Shown here piece after piece: positions 1 to 6,646 of a stretch of DNA of 19,589 nt (its first letter is position 1; each line of letters opens with the position of its first letter). The translations under genes and the position numbers were made by a program. The notes under the pieces are model-generated. The model did no database searches, had not been told where the DNA came from, and was given only the letters and a program-made list of their open reading frames with translations. The DNA is from Dehalococcoidia bacterium (GTDB lineage: Bacteria; Chloroflexota; Dehalococcoidia; GIF9; UBA5629). The DNA lies in assembly GCA_016927965.1 (NCBI GenBank), contig JAFGLP010000079.1, positions 1-19,589 of the forward strand, given 5' to 3'.

Positions 1-228
1 ATACATAGATATCTGTCAAGATAAGATCAAAAGTCTTAATGAGTAAATGAATTTTTGACCCTTGATTTTTATTCAAGGTTGAACATATAGGCCAATGATT
101 CTTAAGTGATAAGTTTCTCTATTTATGAACGACTATTTTTCATGCGCCATCATAAATATGAACCTTGCTTTTTAAGATAAAGCTGATCATAATAAAACCC
201 AATTCATGGGACGCTCGTACTTATTTTT
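1..228. other. AT-rich intergenic gap, no gene seen
   Basis: This stretch is clearly richer in A+T than the rest of the window and holds no open frame that looks like a gene. A small inverted repeat, CCTTGA (60-65) and TCAAGG (73-78) with a 7-base loop, is the only structure I can see; it is not followed by a T-run on either strand, so it is not a convincing terminator. The gap lies downstream of the minus-strand radical SAM gene and could hold that operon's end or a promoter for a gene beyond the left edge. Confidence 0.6.
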
Positions 229-1161
229 TTAAAGACCCCGCAGAAACTCGGGCCTCAGCAGGGCAGGGTCTTTTTTAGCCAGAATAGCGTCAAGCTGATG
301 CAGCATCCTCTCCTTGTCGGCGGGCAGGGTGCCACGTATAGCGAAGTAGTTCGAAGCATGCATGGAGCTGAAGAAGCATTTGCTGAAGACTGATTCCTGC
401 ACCATGGTCCTCAATTCCTGCAGCGAGGTGAACGGGGTTATCAGATCGAATTCCCCTTTCTCGTACGCTTCATGCAGCGCCGTTCCCGGTATCAGAGTAA
501 GGGTAAGGGCACCCGCATAATCAGGGTCCATTTCGGTCAGCACTCTAGCCGTCTCCAGCGCATGCTTATGGCTGCTCTCAACACCCCCCAGCCCCAGCAG
601 CACTGTCACAGATAACAGTATGCCTGCTTCCTTCACCTTGCGTCCTGCCTCCACCATCTGGTCATGAGTCACTCCCTTACGGACCTTCTGCAGGACATCA
701 TCGTCACCACTCTCAACACCCATATAAAGTATGCTCAGCTTGAGTTCCTTCAGAGCTTTCAGCTCATCCACGCTGCGTCTCAGGATATCCTGCGGTGTTG
801 CATAGCTGGCGATACGTTCGATACGGGGGAATTTTTCATTGAGATATTGCAAAGCCTCCACCAGTTTTGGATAAGGGTAGATAAGGGCATCGCCATCCTG
901 CAGGAAAAGCTTCTTCCCGTTCCACCGCCTGAGGATCAGGTACATGATATCCGGCTGTCCGGGCACCATGATGTGGTTATGCATATAGAGGTACATAGCA
1001 TTTATTTCCTGCTTCACATCCTCCAGGTCCCGGATGCCCAGGCTGGTAAAAGAGAAGGCGCAGAAGGTGCAGGAGTTGTTGGAACACCCCGACGTCAAAG
1101 GCAGGTAATAGCTGTCATGCTCACTGGGTGGGCGGATTATCTCGGGCCTTTCAAATACCAT
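229..1161 (-). CDS. Radical SAM protein (Elp3/MiaB-type core)
   Basis: Radical S-adenosylmethionine protein of about 310 residues. The N-terminus has GCSNNSCTFC, a CX4CX2C cluster (Cys26, Cys31, Cys34) expected to hold the [4Fe-4S] that cleaves SAM; the CX4CX2C spacing is common in the subgroup with GCSxNxCTFC. Later landmarks are LFLQDGDAL (SAM/strand 2 region), LYMGVESGDDDVL (GxESG motif) and a TVLLGLGG strand, all typical of the radical SAM TIM barrel. There is no extra domain for B12 or a second cluster that I can see. I chose ATG at 1161 because AAAAGGA lies 9 bases upstream; a TTG at 1182, overlapping the DUF89 stop as TTGA, is the alternative and adds 7 residues. The gene lies directly downstream of the DUF89 gene and is probably co-transcribed. 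The substrate is unknown. Confidence 0.9.
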   Translation of the reverse strand: MVFERPEIIRPPSEHDSYYLPLTSGCSNNSCTFCAFSFTSLGIRDLEDVKQEINAMYLYMHNHIMVPGQPDIMYLILRRWNGKKLFLQDGDALIYPYPKLVEALQYLNEKFPRIERIASYATPQDILRRSVDELKALKELKLSILYMGVESGDDDVLQKVRKGVTHDQMVEAGRKVKEAGILLSVTVLLGLGGVESSHKHALETARVLTEMDPDYAGALTLTLIPGTALHEAYEKGEFDLITPFTSLQELRTMVQESVFSKCFFSSMHASNYFAIRGTLPADKERMLHQLDAILAKKDPALLRPEFLRGL

Positions 1162-1178
1162 TTTTAATTTTCCTTTTA

Positions 1179-2021
1179 TCAATGTAATTTAGCTGCATAG
1201 CTGTCTAGGGGAACGCCGAGTGAGCGCGCCACCGGCCCGCACTTGGCCTTTAAACAGAAGAATATTTTGCCGCGGGCAGGCAGTTCCTCCAGAGATTCAT
1301 AATAACCCATGCCTTTGGCAAAAACAAAATCCGCCTGCTCGAATGCTTTGGTAAAATCAGGGGAGGCCTGTGAAAAATCGATACCTGGAGTAGCTGTCCC
1401 GGTCGTCATCACTTCCCCCGCCGCCGTCTCCACCCCAGCCCTGCGTATTTCTTCCAGCGTAATGTCATTCTGCACGGGTGATTGCTTGACCACATAAACA
1501 GCCCTGGTGTACTTCCTCATCAGGTTCAATAAAGGCATATCGAAAAATACTTCCCCCGCATTATCCGCCAGGTAAAGCACGGACTTCGCCTGTCTGACCT
1601 TCTTTTCCAGCAGAGAGGAATCATCAATTGCAAAGCTCACTTTATTATTTGTGACCTCTCGTTTAACTTCCTCGATAGGCTTGAAAAAATCAATGGCATT
1701 GGCCAGTGCTGACAGCTTTAAATATTCCGAAAAATCCTCCCAGTAGCTGTCCTTTACCAATTCGAACAACAAACGGGACTCTTCAATTTCAATATCTTTG
1801 GTCGAGCGGTAAGGGTCAGCATTGCCCGTCACTTTCCTGATAACATCATGCATGGCGGTAGCTATCACAATAGAAGTTGAGCCGGGTTTGAGCCTTTCAC
1901 GCAGTATCTCTTCAGCCTGCTTCCTGGCATCTTCCCTAAGGCGCAGGTCATCAGTGGCATACTCTGAAGCTTGAATTGCCAGGTTTTTCAAGCAGTCCCG
2001 GCATTCGGTTGAAATTCTCAT
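1179..2021 (-). CDS. DUF89 family protein (damage-control-phosphatase-like)
   Basis: 280-residue protein of the DUF89/ARMT1-like family, metal-dependent phosphatases proposed to remove damaged or surplus phosphometabolites. Evidence: an N-terminal CRDC pair (Cys7, Cys10) seen in the archaeal/bacterial subfamily, YLADNAGEVFFD at 150-161 (Asp153, Asn154, Glu157), the VKQSPVQNDIT strand with Asp186, FAKGMGYYESL at 235-244 and a C-terminal LKAKCGPVA. These are the expected metal and phosphate-binding segments. Start ATG at 2021 has GGAG about 12 bases upstream. The stop overlaps the possible TTG of the radical SAM gene and lies 20 bases before its ATG, and the surface-protein gene ends 62 bases upstream, so a three-gene minus-strand transcript is likely. 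The true substrate cannot be read from sequence. Confidence 0.88.
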   Translation of the reverse strand: MRISTECRDCLKNLAIQASEYATDDLRLREDARKQAEEILRERLKPGSTSIVIATAMHDVIRKVTGNADPYRSTKDIEIEESRLLFELVKDSYWEDFSEYLKLSALANAIDFFKPIEEVKREVTNNKVSFAIDDSSLLEKKVRQAKSVLYLADNAGEVFFDMPLLNLMRKYTRAVYVVKQSPVQNDITLEEIRRAGVETAAGEVMTTGTATPGIDFSQASPDFTKAFEQADFVFAKGMGYYESLEELPARGKIFFCLKAKCGPVARSLGVPLDSYAAKLH

Positions 2022-2083
2022 GGCAGTAATAACTCCGTAAATGATATTAAAGGCAGTAAAAAGGGGAAATGCTTATCTTAATA

Positions 2084-5000
2084 TTACAGCTGGTTGCGCG
2101 TACGCAATATCAGCGCCAGTGTCACAATTACCAGCACTACACCCGTACCGATCACCAGCCAGACCCACCAGGGAGTAAGCAGCTCTTCCTGCTGAGTCTG
2201 TTCCTGAGCAGGGGCAGATTCCGTCCTGAGGCTGAAAGTGGCGCTCCAGTCGCTGGGCACAGGCTGCCCGTTTATTTCTATAGCCTTTACCCGCCAGAAA
2301 TAGTTGGTGTCATAGTCAAGAGTCCCATCATATTCGTAGCCGGTTGTAGCAGTGTTGCCCTGTTTAATTATATTTTTGAATTTCGAATCCGCCGCGAGCT
2401 GGAATGTATACCGCGTGGCCTCTTTCCAGGGCGACCACGAGAAGGATACCGGTTTGACCTGGCAGCCGATACATCCGTTGTCGGGGGCCAGAAGCTGAAC
2501 GCCCAGGTAAGGTGAATTAACTATGAAGCCCGGTTTAACGGTGAAGCTGCGTGTCTCCGACCAGGGGCTTATCGCAATCTGCCCGGTAGCTGACTGATAT
2601 GACCTTACCCGCCAGTAATAATACGCCCCGGCCTCAGGTAACGAAGCGGGTGCAAGCCACGCAGCCGGGCTGGTTACATTCACCGGGTCCATCACCAGCA
2701 GTATTGATCCTGTAACGGCAGAGATACGGCTGGCATTGGATATCTGCGGGTTAATCCTCATTGTAAAATTCTCATCCTTGGCAACCTGTAGCTGATAAGC
2801 ATTGCTGAGGCAAAGCTGCTCCCATGAAAGGTCTACCTGCTGATTGCGGCCGCTGACTGGGTCAGCACCCACCAGCGCCTGGTCGGCAGGCTTTTTCAGC
2901 GAAGGGCCTTTTTTAGCAAGGCAATCAGTATAGGCCCAGAGCATACCCCGGCCGAGTTCGGGATTGTAACCGGGGTCTTGCATGTACCTGCCTGTCAGGC
3001 TGATCGCCGCAGCAATAGTCGCCAGGTCGGGAGCCGCTATAATAGCATCGATATCAATAGCAAGACCGGATTCATCATCTATGGCAAACAGACTGGTATT
3101 GGTATTGGCAGAACAGCAGCCGCATGCCTTGAGGGAGCTCGGCTCCAGTGTAAAATGGATATCGTCCTGAGAGGGCGGCATATATATATCAAGGCAATCC
3201 CAGTAAATACCGGGTTTGGGAAGGCCGCTCCTGGGTAAGAGCGTCCGGCAGACGCCGCTGTTTGAAGGCAGAGCCCCGGGCGCAGCAGCGATGGACGACG
3301 TCATATTATCATGCGCCGCATACAGCGCGGGCTGGGGATTTCCCGTCCACGCCATCACAATCCCATAATAAGCGCACCTGTGCGGCGGATCACCCGCTTC
3401 TATACCGTCATTAAACCAATCAGGACCGTCTGCGCCGTTATTGCGGTCCATCATGTCATTGTCAACCCATCTTGTAAATGACGGCGCCGTGTTCCTGTAT
3501 ACGGTGCCGTCGGTGGTATTATCGCCTACCGCGGCATAGATAAAGCTGTTGTTTTCAAAATCAACATCAAACGTAACATGCACGTTGCCCCCCACAGGCA
3601 TGCGGTCTCTGAACAGATACCAGTTCTTCCCGCTGTCGGAGGAATATCCTACCGCAACACCCTGCCTGTCAGCTAACGCCGCCCCCACCAGCACTTTTCC
3701 GTTTCTGGCAGCGATGGTATGACCGATCATACCCGTCAACGTCGCAGGAATAGTATTTGTCCAGGCAGTTCCGGTATATACCAGCTTCTGCACCCTTCCG
3801 CTCAATCCAAGGTTGTAAATTACGCGGCTCGATTCAAATGTAAAGTCCTGGATAAATAACGAGCTGATAATAGGTACCCAGTAATCTCCGTAATCGGGAG
3901 ACCATGCCTGTACAGGGGTATACTGAGCGGCCCAGGCTACAACGCCGCCGTCCCCCGAATCAGTACAGGAAGGTACGGTCCTTAAAATAGGCATGTCTGT
4001 TTGATTTTCACTGCAGCATGGTGAGGTTGTATAAATGAAAACGCGCTCCCAGTAAGACCCGGCTGGCATCAGCGCCGGAAGCGGCGAGGCCACTGCGGGG
4101 CTCATGGTATAACGCCAGACGCTGTCAAACTCGTTGCAGCCAAAGCCAACATTCCTGTGGACCGACGCCAGGTACATGGTGGTGCAGTCGGCCGATACCG
4201 CAATATCGTTAAACCAATCGATAGTCGTATCAATCAGGGATAGCTGGTTCCAGGTATCTCCGTTATTCCTGCTGATCGAAAGGGCTGATTCATCATTGGG
4301 TATCAGGGTTGTAATCCACGGAGCGGGTAATACGGGTGAATTCCACCAGGTCAGATTATCACCAATAACTGCAGACCCGGTGGCAGCATAGGCCAGTGAA
4401 CCGTCGGGATTCCAGTTAACAATTGCCGCTCCAATCCCGGTCAGGTTATCGTTGCAAATACCGGCAGCGCTGCCGCAGTCAGCCTGGTTGGCAGCACCCG
4501 TGGGAGGCTTGAGGGAGACATAAGCGCAGGAACCGGCGCAGGTGCAGGGAGTATCCATGTAAACGGTCGGCACCATCGCGAAGCAGGGTGAGCCGTGTAC
4601 CGTACCAGCTACCAGCTTACCCTGTGAGTATGTACCAAAAAAGTCAATACTGTAAACCTGACTACTGAGTGTGGGAGTCCTTAACAGTGCGGCTACGGAC
4701 GAATCATCAATCCTGAAAATACCGGTCGCATTATCAGTAATACCAGGGGTGAAAGAAAAAATGCTGACAAAAGCGCGGCGCAGCGCTGCTGACATGCCGC
4801 TGTAATCGGAAGGCAGGCTTAAATCCGCTCCCGCCAGGCTGTAAAACGAGGGGGATATATTGTCTGCAGTTGAAATCTCGACGCCCGAGCCGGGATAGAT
4901 CCACTGCAGGATTTGATTATTACTGATATCCCGCAGGCCTATGTTGTAGCTGGTCTGGTTGTCATCAGCGTAGATAAAGATAACCGAGCTGTCACCCTGG

Positions 5001-5740
5001 TAAGTCGGAGAAAATCTGGCATCAAAATAATCCACTGCCGGTTCCGGGTCAGCCTGCTGGACCCAGGAACCGAAACCCGACATTTTTGTTATGAATATCC
5101 GCCCATTCCCACTTCCGGAACGGGTGGCTATCAACAGATCACGGCCTGATCCATAGTCTATCGATATGTCAATGGCTCCGATGGCTTCCCCTGCTGCCAG
5201 AGCGGGGGCCATCGTATCTTGCCAGGATGCCCCGCCATCCTGTGTTACCCATAACTCATTGGGGCCGTTAGCAACCGTACCCGCAGTCAGAGCCCACAGC
5301 TTGGGATCGTCCGGGGCGATCACGACATTATAAACCTGGTTTGCTGCCGGCCAGCCGGTGCTCCCGATAAGATGCCGCTGAGGAGAATCAGACCACGAAA
5401 TGCCTCCGTTAAGGCTGGAGAATATGACTCCCAGCGGACCTGCCGGGTTGAGCGCATTGATAACACGATTATCGACAGTAACGGCAGCGATTAAGGTCGT
5501 CCCGTTCCTTCCGATGGCAAGATCCCGTATCTCACTGCCGGTGAAATTGGCGCTAATGTACGGATTGAGGACATCACGCTTCCCGGGATCAGCGTTTGGG
5601 GTATTGATCGTCTCCCATCTCATAATGCCCGCTTGTGCATCGGCCCTGGAAGGGACGGACGGTGACCCGGGCAATATAAATACGAATAACGCCGCCAGCG
5701 AAAAGACGAGGAAGAGATCTCTAAGGTATTTTACACTCAT
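2084..5740 (-). CDS. Large secreted Asp-box propeller/Fn3 surface protein, membrane anchored
   Basis: About 1218 residues. The N-terminus is a signal peptide (basic start, hydrophobic FLVFSLAALFVFIL, then a PS/A-rich cleavage zone ending ADAQA). The body holds Asp-box (BNR) motifs of the S-x-D-x-G-x-[ST]-W kind: SLNGGISW (~109-116), TQDGGASW (~166-173), SRNNGDTW (~490) and SSDSGKNW (~700), pointing to one or two beta-propellers as in sialidase/sortilin-like proteins. Two Fn3-like modules follow at about 950-1070 and 1075-1175 (VDLSWEQL and FSWSPWKEATRY, each with YYWRV/YFWRV). The end is a Pro/Gln/Glu linker, a transmembrane helix and a short RTRNQL tail, so it should be anchored with the bulk outside. 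It has about 21 cysteines, unusual for an exported protein. ATG 5740 is chosen over TTG 5761; neither has a Shine-Dalgarno. No sialidase catalytic residues were identified and the ligand is unknown. Confidence 0.8.
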   Translation of the reverse strand: MSVKYLRDLFLVFSLAALFVFILPGSPSVPSRADAQAGIMRWETINTPNADPGKRDVLNPYISANFTGSEIRDLAIGRNGTTLIAAVTVDNRVINALNPAGPLGVIFSSLNGGISWSDSPQRHLIGSTGWPAANQVYNVVIAPDDPKLWALTAGTVANGPNELWVTQDGGASWQDTMAPALAAGEAIGAIDISIDYGSGRDLLIATRSGSGNGRIFITKMSGFGSWVQQADPEPAVDYFDARFSPTYQGDSSVIFIYADDNQTSYNIGLRDISNNQILQWIYPGSGVEISTADNISPSFYSLAGADLSLPSDYSGMSAALRRAFVSIFSFTPGITDNATGIFRIDDSSVAALLRTPTLSSQVYSIDFFGTYSQGKLVAGTVHGSPCFAMVPTVYMDTPCTCAGSCAYVSLKPPTGAANQADCGSAAGICNDNLTGIGAAIVNWNPDGSLAYAATGSAVIGDNLTWWNSPVLPAPWITTLIPNDESALSISRNNGDTWNQLSLIDTTIDWFNDIAVSADCTTMYLASVHRNVGFGCNEFDSVWRYTMSPAVASPLPALMPAGSYWERVFIYTTSPCCSENQTDMPILRTVPSCTDSGDGGVVAWAAQYTPVQAWSPDYGDYWVPIISSLFIQDFTFESSRVIYNLGLSGRVQKLVYTGTAWTNTIPATLTGMIGHTIAARNGKVLVGAALADRQGVAVGYSSDSGKNWYLFRDRMPVGGNVHVTFDVDFENNSFIYAAVGDNTTDGTVYRNTAPSFTRWVDNDMMDRNNGADGPDWFNDGIEAGDPPHRCAYYGIVMAWTGNPQPALYAAHDNMTSSIAAAPGALPSNSGVCRTLLPRSGLPKPGIYWDCLDIYMPPSQDDIHFTLEPSSLKACGCCSANTNTSLFAIDDESGLAIDIDAIIAAPDLATIAAAISLTGRYMQDPGYNPELGRGMLWAYTDCLAKKGPSLKKPADQALVGADPVSGRNQQVDLSWEQLCLSNAYQLQVAKDENFTMRINPQISNASRISAVTGSILLVMDPVNVTSPAAWLAPASLPEAGAYYYWRVRSYQSATGQIAISPWSETRSFTVKPGFIVNSPYLGVQLLAPDNGCIGCQVKPVSFSWSPWKEATRYTFQLAADSKFKNIIKQGNTATTGYEYDGTLDYDTNYFWRVKAIEINGQPVPSDWSATFSLRTESAPAQEQTQQEELLTPWWVWLVIGTGVVLVIVTLALILRTRNQL

Positions 5741-5750
5741 CAAAAATGAA

Positions 5751-5756
5751 TTTATA
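5751..5756 (-). promoter_or_regulatory. Possible -10 box for the surface-protein gene
   Basis: Read on the minus strand this is TATAAA, ending 10 bases before the ATG at 5740. No good -35 is visible 16-18 bases upstream. If it is used, the mRNA would start within a few bases of the ATG, which fits the absence of a ribosome binding site. Confidence 0.3.
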
Positions 5757-5795
5757 AACAATGTGAGTTAGCAGAAACGGGTATTATGATAGCAC

Positions 5796-5824
5796 AGGAC
5801 AATGCTTTTTGCATTAACTATAAT
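5796..5824 (+). promoter_or_regulatory. Sigma-70-type promoter, predicted leaderless start
   Basis: AGGACA (5796-5801), a 17-base spacer and a perfect TATAAT (5819-5824). The expected transcription start is at about 5831, one base before the ATG at 5832, so the thioesterase mRNA would be leaderless. No Shine-Dalgarno precedes that ATG, which agrees. Confidence 0.6.
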
Positions 5825-5831
5825 ATATGTC

Positions 5832-6230
5832 ATGACAAGTGAAATTGAGCGTCTGAAAAAATCGGGTGAAAACGAGCCAATCGCCTCTTTCCTGGACATG
5901 AAACTGGTTGAACTGTCCGCCGGCTATGCCAGGGTATTCATGCCAATGAAACCGGAATATATCAACTTCAACGGCATGATCTTCGGCGGAATAATTTCAG
6001 CGGTTGCCGACCAGGCATTTGCCTATGCTACCAACTCGGCGATCACTCCCAACGTGGCATCGCAGTTCAATATTCATTATATAGCAGCGGCCAATGAGAA
6101 AGATGCACTGGAGGCAGAATGCCGCGTGGTAAAAAAGGGCAAGCGCGTCTGCATATCGGAGATCAGGGTCACCAATCTGGAAGGCAAGCTGATCGCCATG
6201 GCCACGGGAACGACGATTCCGCTAATTTAA
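5832..6230 (+). CDS. PaaI-like hotdog-fold thioesterase
   Basis: 132-residue hotdog-fold protein of the PaaI/YbgC-like thioesterase type, which hydrolyse acyl-CoA or related thioesters in the cytoplasm. The central motif is FNGMIFGGIISAVADQAFAYATNS (split here: FNGMIFGG at 46-53, then Asp60 in VADQ), matching the family pattern N-x-x-G-x-x-H-G-G...D, followed by the beta strands QFNIHYI and AECRVVKKGKRV. Residue 51 is Phe where PaaI enzymes usually have His. I take ATG 5832, since the upstream in-frame ATG at 5802 lies inside the predicted promoter and would add a hydrophobic stretch outside the family's usual length. The gene is divergent from the surface-protein gene and separated from the next gene by 98 bases. 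The substrate is unknown. Confidence 0.85.
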   Translation: MTSEIERLKKSGENEPIASFLDMKLVELSAGYARVFMPMKPEYINFNGMIFGGIISAVADQAFAYATNSAITPNVASQFNIHYIAAANEKDALEAECRVVKKGKRVCISEIRVTNLEGKLIAMATGTTIPLI

Positions 6231-6306
6231 GCAATGTATCTAAAACAAAGAAAATGGTCACGCTCAATGCCATAAGATTGCCGAAAATATGGTTTACCTG
6301 TTAATG

Positions 6307-6312
6307 TATAAT
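6307..6312 (+). promoter_or_regulatory. -10 box before the 95-residue orphan
   Basis: A perfect TATAAT ends 16 bases before the ATG at 6329. The -35 region is not recognisable at 16-18 bases upstream. The predicted leader would be only about 9 bases and contains no Shine-Dalgarno, so this may be another near-leaderless transcript, here starting the orphan/ATPase pair. Confidence 0.4.
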
Positions 6313-6328
6313 TGATATAGCTATTCAG

Positions 6329-6616
6329 ATGAGAAAAGTTAAGATACTTTTTACCGATATTCATCAACCTGAATATCATGATAAGAACCAGTTCAGGGAA
6401 GGTTTTGAGTGGGGGAAAAAGGTCGTCCTTGACCTTTGCGTTGAAGTCGACCTCGATCAGATGTTCAATCTCTACATAGAACAGCCTGAAGCCCGTGTCA
6501 GGAACGGCAGGGTCATCAAATTCAGTGAGTTTGCCATAGAATACCTACAGCAGGAGCAGAAAAAGCAGCGTGAGGCGAAAGAGGCTGCAGCGAATACGGA
6601 TAAATCAATATCATAG
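6329..6616 (+). CDS. Small protein of unknown function, 95 aa
   Basis: I do not recognise this protein. It begins MRKVKILFTDIHQPEYHDKN, continues as a mixed alpha/beta stretch with an acidic segment (CVEVDLDQMFNLYIEQPEARV), and ends in a highly charged, Gln/Lys/Glu-rich helix (about 68-90) that could be a short coiled coil. It has no signal peptide, membrane segment or metal motif, so it is probably cytoplasmic. It lies 30 bases upstream of the HerA-like ATPase start, same strand, with a -10 box before it, so the two probably form one transcript and the small protein may assist the ATPase; that link is inference from position only. Codon use and base composition resemble the neighbours, supporting a real gene. 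Confidence 0.7.
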   Translation: MRKVKILFTDIHQPEYHDKNQFREGFEWGKKVVLDLCVEVDLDQMFNLYIEQPEARVRNGRVIKFSEFAIEYLQQEQKKQREAKEAAANTDKSIS

Positions 6617-6632
6617 TTAGCAAAATAAAAGC

Positions 6633-6641
6633 AGGCGGTGA
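6633..6641 (+). promoter_or_regulatory. Ribosome binding site fixing the ATPase start
   Basis: AGGCGGTGA matches the extended Shine-Dalgarno AGGAGGTGA at 8 of 9 bases and ends 5 bases before the ATG at 6647. An in-frame GTG at 6638 lies inside this site, so it is not the start. Confidence 0.75.
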
Positions 6642-6646
6642 GTTGG

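Noticed and set aside
664..1167. Open frame of 167 codons on the plus strand inside the radical SAM gene
   Set aside because: It is antisense to a gene with clear motifs, has no ribosome site and a low-complexity, unrecognisable product.
5400..5771. Plus-strand open frame antisense to the start of the surface-protein gene
   Set aside because: It covers the signal peptide and first propeller region of a well-supported gene; its product has no domain and no start signal.
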